Source: Gemmatimonadaceae bacterium (GTDB taxonomy: Bacteria > Gemmatimonadota > Gemmatimonadetes > Gemmatimonadales > Gemmatimonadaceae). From it: a stretch of DNA of 44,795 nt. Positions 24,069 to 32,872 of the stretch are shown here, one piece after another. Location of the stretch: assembly GCA_025358925.1 (NCBI GenBank), contig JANYHT010000042.1, positions 1-44,795 on the forward strand. The letters are read 5' to 3'. The position numbers and the translations under genes were made by a program. Numbering within the stretch: position 1 is the stretch's first letter; each line of letters starts with the position of its first letter. The notes beneath the pieces are model-generated. The model searched no databases, was not told the origin of the DNA, and saw nothing but the letters and a program-made list of their open reading frames with translations.

Positions 24069-26255
24069 ATGCCACTCCCTTCCGTTCTCTCCGCTCGTGG
24101 TGTCGCCGGGCTGTTCGCGCGCTTCCCGATTCTCGGGTGGCTCATCCTTGTCGTGCTGTTCGGCGGCGCCTTTGGCGCGGGTGGTATCATCGGCGCTTGG
24201 TCGGTGATCTGCACGGAAGGACGTTGCCCGTCCATTAGCTCACTCGAGCAGTATGTGCCGAGGCAAACGTCGAAGGTGTTTGCCGCAGATGGACGCTTTA
24301 TTGCGGAACTTGGTGTCGAACGTCGTACGCTCATCCGTCTCGACGAAATTCCGAAGCATGTGCGTGACGCCTTTGTGCTCACGGAGGATCGACGCTTTTA
24401 CTCGCACGCAGGCATCGACTACTACCGCATCGTTGGGGCACTCGCGCGCAACGTGAAAGCGGGTCGCTATGCGCAAGGGTTTTCGACCATCACCATGCAG
24501 TTGGCGCGCAACGTGTTTCCGGATCGCATTTCACGCGAGAAGACTATTTTTCGGAAGGTGAAGGAAGCACGCGTCGCACGAGCCATCGAGCAGAGATATT
24601 CGAAGAACAAAATTCTTGAGCTGTACCTCAATCAGATCTATTTAGGGAACGGCGCCTACGGTGTGGAGACCGCATCGCAACGCTACTTCGGCAAGTCGGT
24701 GCGCAATCTCTCGGTGGCGGAGGCCGCGGTGCTTGCCGGACTGCCCAAAGCCCCAGAGCGATACAATCCTCGCCGTTTCGCCGATCGCGCTATTCAACGA
24801 CGCAACACGGTGCTGGAGCTTATGCGCCGTGATCACGTCATCAACGATTCCGATGCATCGTTGGCGAAGGCATTTCCCATGCAATTGGCGCAGCGCACGG
24901 AATCGGGTGACGTGGCGCCGTACTTCGTGGAGTACGTACGGCAGCAGCTTGAAGTGCAGTTCGGCAAGCGACTCTATGACGAAGGTCTGCAAGTGTACAC
25001 GTCGCTCGATATCGACCTGCAAGGCGCGGCCGAACGAGCGCTTGAAAATCAGATCAAAGCGATCGAAGCCGGCCGTCATGGTGCGTATAAGCACCTAACG
25101 TACGAAGCGTACGTCGCACGAAGCGCGGAGGGCGGCGAGGCAGGCACGGCGAATTCGCCGTATTTACAAGGCGCGTTCATTGCCATCGATCCGCGCAGTG
25201 GCGCCGTGCGCGCAATGGTGGGTGGACGAGACTTCGACGACTCCAAGTTCAATCGCGCCGTGCAAGCATTGCGGCAGCCTGGCTCGACATTCAAGCCGCT
25301 CGTTTATGCGTCGGCTATTCACGCGGGTTTTACGCCCGCGCAAATTGTCGACGACTCGCCCATTTCCGTCGACCAAATGTCGGGTGAGGCGTGGACGCCG
25401 CAAAACTACGACATGAAATTCATGGGCCCAATGCCCATGCGCAAAGCGTTGTACATGTCGCGAAACCTCGCAGCGATTCGCACGGGGATGCAGGTGGGTA
25501 CGGGACAGGTCATCTCGATGGCGCGGAAGTTCGGCCTCTCCACACCCATTCCACCCTATCCCTCCATCTTCATTGGCTCGGCCGACGTGTATCCCATCGA
25601 GATGGTGGGTGCGTATTCAGTCTTTGCCAATCTTGGATTGCGGACCACACCCAACGCGATCACAAAAGTGCAGAGCGCGCAAGGCAAAATGGTGTGGCAA
25701 CCACCATCCACACGTGAAGCCGTGCTGTCGCCAGAAGAGTCATGGCTGATGGTGAGTATGATGAAAGATGTTGTTGTGCGCGGTACCGCATCAAAAAACG
25801 TGTGGGGTGCGGGGTTTCATGTGCCGGCGGGTGGAAAAACAGGCACCACCAACGATGGCGCCGACGTTTGGTTCATCGGCTACACGGCCGATTTGGTCGC
25901 TGGCGTATGGATGGGTTTTGATCGTCCAACAAAAATCAAAGCCAATGCACAAGGCGGCGAGCTCGCCGCTCCCGCATGGACAGCGTTCATGACGGAAGTC
26001 TATCGTCGCAAACCCGAACCCCCGGATTGGCCGCGACCCGATGGCGTGGTTACACGGCAAATCGATGCGTTAACCGGCGGCCTCGTCACCAGCGCATGTC
26101 CATCCAACACGCTGACAGAATATTTTGTGCAAGGCACTGAGCCCACGCGTTCGTGCACAGATCCCATTCCCATGGGTATCCCGATTTCTGCGGATAGCGC
26201 GCGTGCAAAGGCCGTACGCGACACGGCAAATCCGTTCCGCATTCCACCGCAGTGA
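24069..26255 (+). CDS. Penicillin-binding protein 1A (bifunctional transglycosylase/transpeptidase)
   Basis: 728-aa class A PBP that polymerises and cross-links peptidoglycan. One N-terminal membrane anchor (residues about 19-43) precedes a GT51 domain with catalytic Glu106 in LTEDRRFYSHAGIDYYR, then GFSTITMQLARNVF and RKVKEARVARAIE. The transpeptidase domain has S406-T-F-K409 (GSTFKPLVY), the SRN motif in YMSRNLAAIRTG, and KTGTTND near 589. The C-terminus carries PDGVVTRQIDALTGGLVTSACP, typical of PBP1A. Length is within the family range. The stop overlaps the next start (GTGA), so the amidohydrolase is cotranslated. Confidence 0.95.
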   Translation: MPLPSVLSARGVAGLFARFPILGWLILVVLFGGAFGAGGIIGAWSVICTEGRCPSISSLEQYVPRQTSKVFAADGRFIAELGVERRTLIRLDEIPKHVRDAFVLTEDRRFYSHAGIDYYRIVGALARNVKAGRYAQGFSTITMQLARNVFPDRISREKTIFRKVKEARVARAIEQRYSKNKILELYLNQIYLGNGAYGVETASQRYFGKSVRNLSVAEAAVLAGLPKAPERYNPRRFADRAIQRRNTVLELMRRDHVINDSDASLAKAFPMQLAQRTESGDVAPYFVEYVRQQLEVQFGKRLYDEGLQVYTSLDIDLQGAAERALENQIKAIEAGRHGAYKHLTYEAYVARSAEGGEAGTANSPYLQGAFIAIDPRSGAVRAMVGGRDFDDSKFNRAVQALRQPGSTFKPLVYASAIHAGFTPAQIVDDSPISVDQMSGEAWTPQNYDMKFMGPMPMRKALYMSRNLAAIRTGMQVGTGQVISMARKFGLSTPIPPYPSIFIGSADVYPIEMVGAYSVFANLGLRTTPNAITKVQSAQGKMVWQPPSTREAVLSPEESWLMVSMMKDVVVRGTASKNVWGAGFHVPAGGKTGTTNDGADVWFIGYTADLVAGVWMGFDRPTKIKANAQGGELAAPAWTAFMTEVYRRKPEPPDWPRPDGVVTRQIDALTGGLVTSACPSNTLTEYFVQGTEPTRSCTDPIPMGIPISADSARAKAVRDTANPFRIPPQ

Positions 26256-27628
26256 ATTCCGCTCGCACGATTTACACAGCGAGTTGGGTGCTCCCAATTT
26301 CGGCGCCGCCCATTCGGGACGGCGCCGTTTGTGTAGACGGCTCGTGCATATCGCTCGTTGGACGCGCGCTCGATCTCCTCCCGCACAATACCGACGCACG
26401 ACACGTGGCGCTCGGGGATGCGGTATTGATGCCAGGCTTAGTGAACGCGCACACGCACCTTGAGCTCACAGCCATGCGTGGCTTTCTCGAGGGACTCGAT
26501 TTTCGCGGATGGCTGCGCACGCTCACGAAGGCGCGCCGAGAGGTGATGGATGCGGACGCGCTCCTTGACGCATCGCGCTACGGTCTTGGTGAAGCACTGC
26601 GCAACGGCATCACGACCTGCGCCGACACGTCCGAGTCTGGCGTTCCTCTCGTCGCCATGCGAGAAATGGGCGTGCGTGGCATTGGCTATCTCGAAGTATT
26701 CGGCCCAGATCCCATGCAGTCGGTGACGTCACTCGCGGAGCTTCGCGAACGCGTCGCGATCACGCGCGTTCACGATACGATGTTGGTACGTACCGGTGTC
26801 TCACCGCATTCGCCATATACCGTATCTGCACCGCTCTTTCGTGCGGTCGCCGAGTACGCCAATGCGGAATTGTTGCCAGTGGCGGTGCACGTCGCGGAAA
26901 GCATCGCCGAAACACAGTTTGTGCGTGACGGTCGCGGTCCATTTGCAGATCGTCTGCGCGAACGCGGCATCGCCGTCGGACCACAAGCGCGCTCGCCAAT
27001 TGCGCTGTTGCATCAAACAGGAATACTCCAGACGCGCCCGTTGCTCATCCACGCGATTTACCTTGACGATGATGATCGCCGTCGCATCGCGGATGCGGGA
27101 GCGTCGATCGTGCATTGCCCGATCTCCAACGCGAAACTTGGCCAAGGTATGGCCGCACTCCATCGCCTGCGTGACGCAGGCATTGCAACTGGACTTGGCA
27201 CCGATTCCGTAGCCAGTAACGATCGCATGGATCTGCTGGGTGAAGCGCGACAAGCAGCACTCTTGCAATCATTACAGTTGGGCGTACCCGATGCGCTCTC
27301 GGCGCACGACGCACTCGATCTCGCCACCCGCGGTGGCGCGCGCGCGCTCGGCCTCGACGCCCGCATCGGCACACTCGAACCCGGAATGGACGCCGATCTG
27401 ACGGCTTTTCCGTTGGATAATATCGACGCAATGCCGCTGCACGACCCGTCAGTCACATTGGTCCACGTCCTTGCGGGTGTCGTGAAGGCGACGCTCGTCA
27501 CAGTTGCCGGCCGCGAATTGCTGCGCGATGGAATGATCGTCGACGCCGATCATGGACTGTCAGCACGCATTGGCATCATTGGTGAGCGCTTACGCCTCTG
27601 GCGCGCACAACAAGTGTCAAACCTGTAA
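26252..27628 (+). CDS. Amidohydrolase-family metal-dependent hydrolase (TRZ/ATZ, MtaD/SsnA-like)
   Basis: 458 aa starting with GTG overlapping the PBP1A stop. Metal ligands are visible in order: GLVNAHTHLELTAMR (HxH), VAVHVAES (His), LLIHAIYL (His) and GLGTDSVASNDRMDLL (Asp). SIVHCPISNAKLGQGMA and LGEARQAALLQS are typical of the subgroup that deaminates or dechlorinates ring compounds, including adenosine analogues and guanine. The C-terminal ALGLDARIGTLEPGMDADL is the standard composite-domain return. The substrate is not determined; deaminase of a purine-like metabolite is the most likely. Confidence 0.9.
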   Translation: MNSARTIYTASWVLPISAPPIRDGAVCVDGSCISLVGRALDLLPHNTDARHVALGDAVLMPGLVNAHTHLELTAMRGFLEGLDFRGWLRTLTKARREVMDADALLDASRYGLGEALRNGITTCADTSESGVPLVAMREMGVRGIGYLEVFGPDPMQSVTSLAELRERVAITRVHDTMLVRTGVSPHSPYTVSAPLFRAVAEYANAELLPVAVHVAESIAETQFVRDGRGPFADRLRERGIAVGPQARSPIALLHQTGILQTRPLLIHAIYLDDDDRRRIADAGASIVHCPISNAKLGQGMAALHRLRDAGIATGLGTDSVASNDRMDLLGEARQAALLQSLQLGVPDALSAHDALDLATRGGARALGLDARIGTLEPGMDADLTAFPLDNIDAMPLHDPSVTLVHVLAGVVKATLVTVAGRELLRDGMIVDADHGLSARIGIIGERLRLWRAQQVSNL

Positions 27629-27643
27629 TCAACCCGTATTTCT

Positions 27644-27693
27644 AATCGCAAATCCCCAATCCCTATTCCCTAAATCCCCATTCCCCATTCCCT
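27644..27693 (+). repeat. Pyrimidine-rich ATCCCC/ATTCCC tandem tract
   Basis: The 132-bp gap between the amidohydrolase and HNH genes holds several near-copies of an 8-9 nt block such as AATCCCCA, ATCCCTATTCCCT and CATTCCCCATTCCCTA. Similar blocks precede ruvB (minus strand) and the class V aminotransferase. The rest of the gap carries only the HNH ribosome-binding site. Confidence 0.7.
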
Positions 27694-27748
27694 ATGCCAG
27701 AGGGTATGGTTCATTTGTCCAAGTCAGCCGACCCACTCGATTCAGCAT

Positions 27749-27755
27749 GGAGGAG
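27749..27755 (+). promoter_or_regulatory. Strong Shine-Dalgarno of the HNH gene
   Basis: GGAGGAG lies five bases before the GTG at 27761. It is one of the best ribosome-binding sites in the window and fixes a GTG start for the downstream gene. Confidence 0.8.
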
Positions 27756-27760
27756 ACTGC

Positions 27761-28402
27761 GTGATCGCCGGATGTCTCGCACTGAATGCATCGTATGAAC
27801 CACTGACCATGGTACCCCTGCGTCGAGCATTGCGCCTCGTCATTGACGGCAAAGCCGAGATCGTAGAAGCGGAGGGCGAACGTCCGGTGCATTCGGAGCG
27901 CGCCGCATATCCACGCCCTGCCGTCATCCGACTCACGCGTTTTGTGCACGTGCCGCGACGTTTTCGTCGACAGGTGACAAACACCTTTCTGTTCGCGCGT
28001 GACGAATATCAGTGTCAATATTGCAAGCGGACGGTTGTTGAGCTCAAACCCCGCGAATCACTTACCCGCGATCATCTCATTCCCATGTCGCGCGGTGGTG
28101 TGAACGAATGGACCAACGTTGTCACGGCCTGCAGTAGCTGCAATACGCGCAAAGCCAATCGCTTGCCGGACGAAATCGGCATGCATCCAATGCACGCACC
28201 GGTAGAGCCGCACTTCGTGCACTTAAGCTGGGCGGTGCGTCGTCTCACGCCAATTCAGGCGCGGTACATTCGCGTGTTTTATGGTGAAGCCACTCTCAAG
28301 CAGCTCGAAGAACTTGAACGCGTGACGTCGCGCACTGGCGTTCCGGCACATGCGCATACAACGCCACTGTCACACGGTATGCCCGTGGTCGTTTCGCTGT
28401 AA
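27761..28402 (+). CDS. HNH endonuclease family protein
   Basis: 213 aa. The HNH/treble-clef core is CQYCKRTVVELKPRE, LTRDHLIPMSRGGVNEWTN and ACSSCNTRKANR: two CxxC pairs bind a structural metal, DHLIP gives the first His, and the N and H of the motif are in GGVNEWTN and the following helix. The N-terminal NASYEPLTMVPLRRALRLVIDGKAEI is the conserved extension of stand-alone bacterial HNH proteins of this type, which are widespread on chromosomes and not linked to a particular mobile element here. A strong Shine-Dalgarno precedes the GTG. Cellular role unknown. Confidence 0.88.
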   Translation: MIAGCLALNASYEPLTMVPLRRALRLVIDGKAEIVEAEGERPVHSERAAYPRPAVIRLTRFVHVPRRFRRQVTNTFLFARDEYQCQYCKRTVVELKPRESLTRDHLIPMSRGGVNEWTNVVTACSSCNTRKANRLPDEIGMHPMHAPVEPHFVHLSWAVRRLTPIQARYIRVFYGEATLKQLEELERVTSRTGVPAHAHTTPLSHGMPVVVSL

Positions 28403-28415
28403 ACGCAACGTCGCG

Positions 28416-29060
28416 TCAAAAAACCATCACGCCGCTGCGCTTCTCCAAATGCCGTACTTCGCCGCCGAGCAATCGCGTGACGAGTGTACGAAATCCGCGC
28501 GTGAGGGCGGTGCCTGGACTTCGGCGCCCTTGCACAGCGGGCGCTGCTTCGCCGCGCAACCACCGTTGTAGTTCGTCAAGGTCGCTGATCGCGACCATCT
28601 GCACGTCGACCTGTACGTTGACGTAGCCTTTGCGTCCCTTCGCACGTGCAGACAAGCTTGGCATGTACGCGAGCTCGCTTGCGGCGCGCGCATCGGTAAA
28701 TCGCGAGTAGCTGCCCAACGACACCACGCGGTCACGTGTGCGGCGGAGCACCTCGTACGTACGATCAATGACGTCGTAACGCACGCTGACGTCCCACTCT
28801 TCGCGATCGACAATTTCATCAAACCATCGACCAGTCATCCAGAGTTCGGCACGAAAATGTTCGCTGAGTGGGAATCCACTGCGCAACAGCTCGTCAAATG
28901 TTTTCTCCTCAAGCAGACCGCGTAACGAAATCGCCGGCGACGTGGCACCGGCGGCGGATTCAATCTCAATTCGCGGCAACGACTGCGCGCGAAGAGCAGT
29001 CGCCTCGCCAAGCATGCCGAGCGAGAGTGCGAACAGCACCAACCGTACTCGTCGCAACAC
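28416..29060 (-). CDS. DUF4390-like secreted protein
   Basis: 214 aa with a signal peptide in residues 1-26 (LVLFALSLGMLGEATALRA). The central part SGFPLSEHFRAELWMTGRWFDEIVDREEWDVSVRYDVIDRTYEVLR has the pattern of DUF4390: a leucine-rich 'GFPL' strand, an aromatic-rich 'ELW..RRWFD' strand and a 'W....RYD...YE' strand. DUF4390 proteins are envelope proteins often encoded near NtrY-like kinases, which fits here. The GTG start at 29058-29060 overlaps the barrel gene stop as TAGTG. It is the last gene of the five-gene minus-strand operon. Function unknown. Confidence 0.65.
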   Translation of the reverse strand: MLRRVRLVLFALSLGMLGEATALRAQSLPRIEIESAAGATSPAISLRGLLEEKTFDELLRSGFPLSEHFRAELWMTGRWFDEIVDREEWDVSVRYDVIDRTYEVLRRTRDRVVSLGSYSRFTDARAASELAYMPSLSARAKGRKGYVNVQVDVQMVAISDLDELQRWLRGEAAPAVQGRRSPGTALTRGFRTLVTRLLGGEVRHLEKRSGVMVF

Positions 29061-30832
29061 TAGAACCGGTGTCCGAGTCGCACATACACATTGGGCTGCA
29101 ATCCGCCCTGCGACACCGCTTCCGCCAGGTACACGCCGAAATTGCCGAAATCAAATCCGCCACCAAGATCGCTGCGCCACGTGCCAAGACTCGGCAGTTT
29201 CCCAGTGCGATACAGGCCGGCGTTCCGCGAGTCACCAACCAACCAGCCGCGTCCGGTGTTTGCAAAAACTACCCATGACCCGTCACCACCCAATCGACTG
29301 ATCGACCATCGACGATCACCAAAATGATCTCCATCGCCAAACAATCGAATGCGAAAGTCTCCCTTCCATTCCGCTTGCAGGAGCAATATCCGATCACATT
29401 GGGCCGGACGTCCGAGCTGCACATAGACCGCGTCGTCGCCTGTCGCACACGTGCCCGCGTCCGGATTGCCAATAGTCCGTCGGAAGTCAAAGCCGGGCAA
29501 CGCGTCGATACCACTCACGGACACACGCCGTTGCATCGGCAGCGCATCGCCATTCAACCGCCCAGCCAACACCACTCGCAAGTTGATTTGCGTGCTCGGC
29601 CCCAATCGGTTGTATCGGCGCACGTCCAGCAATCCACGCGCGTATTGCACATCACCGACGGTTTGCGCCCGCACACCGACAGTGCTCGTCGCCACACGAT
29701 CGAAAGTGCCTTGACCATGCTCATACTCACCGCGTAGCAACCATCCGGTTCGCGGATTTTCCGGGTTATTTCGCGTATCCAATCGACCAGTCAGCGTAAG
29801 CAAATGCAGCACGCCTTCATCGGCCTCCGGATTCGTGCGCCACGACCTGTCAGAGTTGAAAAGCGAGAGTGGATTGAGTGTCCGACGCGACGACCATCGT
29901 TCTTCGCCAAACGACGCGCGCAATTCAGATCCGCGACCCGTAAAGACGGAGACGTAACCGGCGCCGCCGTGACGTTGCCAGTAGTCACGGTAGTCGCGTG
30001 AAAATAAAAAACTCGCAAGTCCAACCTCACCATCGGACAATTGCCAATCTTCCACCGGCGTCACTTCATCGAAGAGACGACCACCAAGGAGTGCGCCACC
30101 GTGACGTCCCTTCCGTACCTCAAACATCGCGCGATGGCCACGACTGGCCCGTGTCCACGCCAGTTTATCGCCCGTCCGAAAAATGCCCAACAGCTCGCCA
30201 TTCACACGCGTATCGCCGTTCTGCGCGTAGAAGCGCGGACCGAAATACAACGGTAATCCCTCCACGCGATTGTACGTATGCGCGGTGGTGAAAAACAGTT
30301 GACTGCTCTGACCGTTATCATCGCGGTGCCAACGCGCGAATCGCGCGAACACTTCACGGTCAACATCGGCGACGAGCGTGTCGCTCTCCTCGTGATAGCG
30401 TAACCGCGCGCTCCATACGCGAATCTCGCCGCGCACGAGCGGGTGATCGAGCGATTCCAATCCTCCACCGAGGACAGTGAGCGTCCCGGCAATCGACGCG
30501 CCATCCACGAGCACCACATCCGCGTTGATCACGACGAGCTGACCAGTGATTGCACCCGCAATACGCGCCCGGCCGCCGAGCACCGCCACATCGCCGCGCA
30601 CGGTATCGGCCACGGCTAATGAGAAATCACCGCGTACGCGCTTCGTGTTCGGCGCATTCCACACATTCTGTACATCATGGGCGACGTCTCGAGGAAGCCC
30701 ACCCACGCGACGTTCGGGTTCGGGGGGGCGCTCCTGCGCCGAGAGCGCAAGCGCGTACAAACACGAGCAGGTGAGCAGCGCCACAATGATGGTGCAACGT
30801 CTCATATCACGCTCGGCTTGAAGGACGATCAC
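29060..30832 (-). CDS. Outer-membrane beta-barrel protein (BamA/Omp85-like) with beta-helix-like N-terminus
   Basis: 590 aa. A signal peptide ends near ALALSAQE (residues about 10-32); the GTG start at 30830-30832 overlaps the regulator's stop as GTGA, while an ATG at 30805 is an alternative. Residues about 65-115 are short glycine-rich hydrophobic repeats (VRGDVAVLGGRARIAGAITG, then QLVVINADVVLVDGASIAGT) resembling bactofilin/polymer-forming beta-helix turns. From about 150 to the end are alternating amphipathic strands of a surface barrel with DTRNNPENPRTGWLLRGEYE, a segment typical of Omp85/surface-antigen barrels, and the C-terminal VYVRLGHRF ending in Phe, the usual Bam signal. POTRA domains are not evident. 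Role unknown. Confidence 0.75.
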   Translation of the reverse strand: MIVLQAERDMRRCTIIVALLTCSCLYALALSAQERPPEPERRVGGLPRDVAHDVQNVWNAPNTKRVRGDFSLAVADTVRGDVAVLGGRARIAGAITGQLVVINADVVLVDGASIAGTLTVLGGGLESLDHPLVRGEIRVWSARLRYHEESDTLVADVDREVFARFARWHRDDNGQSSQLFFTTAHTYNRVEGLPLYFGPRFYAQNGDTRVNGELLGIFRTGDKLAWTRASRGHRAMFEVRKGRHGGALLGGRLFDEVTPVEDWQLSDGEVGLASFLFSRDYRDYWQRHGGAGYVSVFTGRGSELRASFGEERWSSRRTLNPLSLFNSDRSWRTNPEADEGVLHLLTLTGRLDTRNNPENPRTGWLLRGEYEHGQGTFDRVATSTVGVRAQTVGDVQYARGLLDVRRYNRLGPSTQINLRVVLAGRLNGDALPMQRRVSVSGIDALPGFDFRRTIGNPDAGTCATGDDAVYVQLGRPAQCDRILLLQAEWKGDFRIRLFGDGDHFGDRRWSISRLGGDGSWVVFANTGRGWLVGDSRNAGLYRTGKLPSLGTWRSDLGGGFDFGNFGVYLAEAVSQGGLQPNVYVRLGHRF

Positions 30833-32223
30833 TCGGTGGATGAAGCAAGGCCCAGTCGACGCATTCGGCGATAAAGGTTCGGCCGATCGGTTTGCAAGCG
30901 ACGCGCCGCTTCGGCGATGTTGCCATCGCTCTGCGCAAGTGCCGCAGCAATTAGCCGGCGCTCATAGGCGTCGAGCGCATCGCTGAGGGGAACCGTTGGC
31001 GATACCGCCGCCGCCGCATGTTTCGCGTCAGACACCACTCGAGCGTCGTAACTTCCGCCAATCGACGGTAGTACTTCACGCACCTGCTCTTCACCGATTT
31101 CACTTCCCGCATATAAAATGGCGAGGCGTTCCACAATGTTCGCGAGTTCGCGAACGTTACCGGGCCACCCGTACGCAGGAAATGCGCCGATCGCATCGGC
31201 GCGCCAGCGGACGAGCGGACGCCCCGTACGGGTGCGATGACGATCCGCGAAATGCCGTACCAGCGCGGCAATATCGCCGGGCCTATCTCGCAGCGGCGGC
31301 AACGAAATTGGAATGACATTGAGACGGAAAAACAAATCTTCGCGAAACGATCCATCGGCGACAGCGCGCGTAAGATCCTTGTTCGTTGCGGCGAGAATGC
31401 GAACGTCAATTTTGATTGGCTTCCCTCCACCCACGCGTTCGATCTCTCGCGCCTCGATCGCGCGCAACAGTTTGGCTTGCGCCTCGGACCCTAGGTCGCC
31501 CACTTCATCGAGAAACAACGTGCCCGTGTGCGCCAATTCAAACCGGCCAATACGTCGATCGGTAGCTCCCGTGAATGCGCCACGCTCGTGCCCAAACATT
31601 TCGCTTTCGACGAGGTCGCGCGGAATGGCCGCGCAGTTTACACGCACAAACGGTTTGTCGCGTCGCGGGCTCGCCACATGTAACGCAGCAGCGACCAGCT
31701 CTTTGCCGGTGCCCGATTCTCCCGTGATCAGCACACGCGCATCGGTTGGACCAACACGGGCAATGAGTGCGCGGACATCCCGCATCACCGGCGAGTCGCC
31801 AATCATCTCGCCCGAAATACCCAAATCATCGCGCAGCGCCTGCGCAGCACGACGCGCCTGTCGGAGTTCAAACGCCGACGCGAGTGCCAACAACACCCCT
31901 TCGGGTGTAAGCGGTTTTTCTAGAAACGTGAATGCACCCAATCGCGTCGCGCGCACCGCATCCGCCAATGCCGCACGTCCACTCATCATCACGACAGGCA
32001 AATCCGGACGACACTCGCGCAACCGCTTCAATAGCGCGAGACCATCTAACTCGCCCGGCATCATCAAATCAACGAGCGCCACGTCCGGCTCAAGCGCTTC
32101 AGCAAGCGCGAGGCCTGTTGCTCCATCAGCCGCATCACGTACATCGTATCCTTCGCCCGCTAAAAGCGCTCCAACCATCCGCCGGATGTTCGGCTCATCG
32201 TCCACGATTAAGACGCTAGGCAT
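30829..32223 (-). CDS. Sigma-54-dependent response regulator, NtrC/NtrX family
   Basis: 464 aa. Receiver domain 1-120 with acidic pocket near D8/D9 and phospho-acceptor D52 (VALVDLMMPG). The AAA+ domain has Walker A ITGESGTGKELVA, GAFTGA loop in HERGAFTGATDR for sigma-54 contact, Walker B TLFLDEVGDL, and RAIEAREIERVGG. The C-terminal Fis-like helix-turn-helix is SDGNIAEAARRLQTDRPNLYRRMRRLG. It thus activates promoters of RpoN holoenzyme. It lies downstream of a membrane kinase in the same operon and its own stop overlaps the barrel gene, so these genes probably form one regulatory module. Confidence 0.93.
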   Translation of the reverse strand: MPSVLIVDDEPNIRRMVGALLAGEGYDVRDAADGATGLALAEALEPDVALVDLMMPGELDGLALLKRLRECRPDLPVVMMSGRAALADAVRATRLGAFTFLEKPLTPEGVLLALASAFELRQARRAAQALRDDLGISGEMIGDSPVMRDVRALIARVGPTDARVLITGESGTGKELVAAALHVASPRRDKPFVRVNCAAIPRDLVESEMFGHERGAFTGATDRRIGRFELAHTGTLFLDEVGDLGSEAQAKLLRAIEAREIERVGGGKPIKIDVRILAATNKDLTRAVADGSFREDLFFRLNVIPISLPPLRDRPGDIAALVRHFADRHRTRTGRPLVRWRADAIGAFPAYGWPGNVRELANIVERLAILYAGSEIGEEQVREVLPSIGGSYDARVVSDAKHAAAAVSPTVPLSDALDAYERRLIAAALAQSDGNIAEAARRLQTDRPNLYRRMRRLGLASSTE

Positions 32224-32264
32224 CGCGCGTGCCGCCGTGAGAAAGCGAATTCAATCGCGCCGCA

Positions 32265-32870
32265 TCAGCCAACGGGACGCTCAACCATCTCACCACGTGC
32301 CGCTGACACAAACTCCGGCGCATGCGCTCGCTCGGCGAGCAATTTCGACGTGAAGCGCTGCCCTTCGCTCACGCGTTCCAGCTCGACCGCGACTGTGTCG
32401 ATGTTGCGATCCATCGCGTCGAGTCGCGTCTGCAACTCCGCCGAAACACCTTTCATGGCCGTTCGTCGATCCATGCGCCGAGCAAATGCGCGTGCCAGTG
32501 GAAGGCCAACGATGACAAAGGCAAATGCGGCCGAGAGCGCGTACGTCATCTGCACGGCGCCGCGCGGAACGACGTCGCGCACCGGAATAATTGTTTCCGT
32601 ACCGTTCTGCGTGAGGTGAATGCCACTCCCATCAACGCGCACGGAAATCGGATTGTCGCCGTTTGTGGGGAAAACAACGGTGCCAGGTCCCTGTGCCAAC
32701 AGCGCCGCATCCTGCGTCCCCTCATTCGCACCTTGGATGGCGTCGCGCACTTGCTGACGAATTTGATCGCGCGCGCTTCGTGCTTGCGTCTGCACTTGTT
32801 CCGCGAGTGCGCGGGCCTGCTGCGCCGTTTGCTGCGCCGTCTGCTCTGTCGACTGTTGGTCCGTCCGCAT
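32265..32870 (-). CDS. Membrane-anchored coiled-coil protein, unknown function
   Basis: 201 aa. Residues 1-50 are Gln/Ala/Arg-rich and strongly coiled-coil-like (QQTAQQARALAEQVQTQARS). Residues about 58-105 are glycine/valine-rich with beta character (GTVVFPTNGDNPISVRVDG). One membrane helix is at about 108-128 (YALSAAFAFVIVGLPLARAF), then a second charged coiled coil (LQTRLDAMDRNIDTVAVELERV). No signal peptide precedes it. It sits between the kinase (2-nt gap upstream) and the regulator (41-nt gap downstream), so a role in signalling is plausible but unproven. No family was recognised. Confidence 0.6.
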   Translation of the reverse strand: MRTDQQSTEQTAQQTAQQARALAEQVQTQARSARDQIRQQVRDAIQGANEGTQDAALLAQGPGTVVFPTNGDNPISVRVDGSGIHLTQNGTETIIPVRDVVPRGAVQMTYALSAAFAFVIVGLPLARAFARRMDRRTAMKGVSAELQTRLDAMDRNIDTVAVELERVSEGQRFTSKLLAERAHAPEFVSAARGEMVERPVG

Positions 32871-32872
32871 CG

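Noticed and set aside
27761-28402. HNH gene as a homing endonuclease or phage remnant
   Set aside because: It has its own ribosome-binding site, complete length and no phage or intron features around it.
31313-32353. 346-codon plus-strand frame opposite the sigma-54 regulator
   Set aside because: Ser/Arg/Ala-rich shadow of a gene with intact AAA+ motifs.
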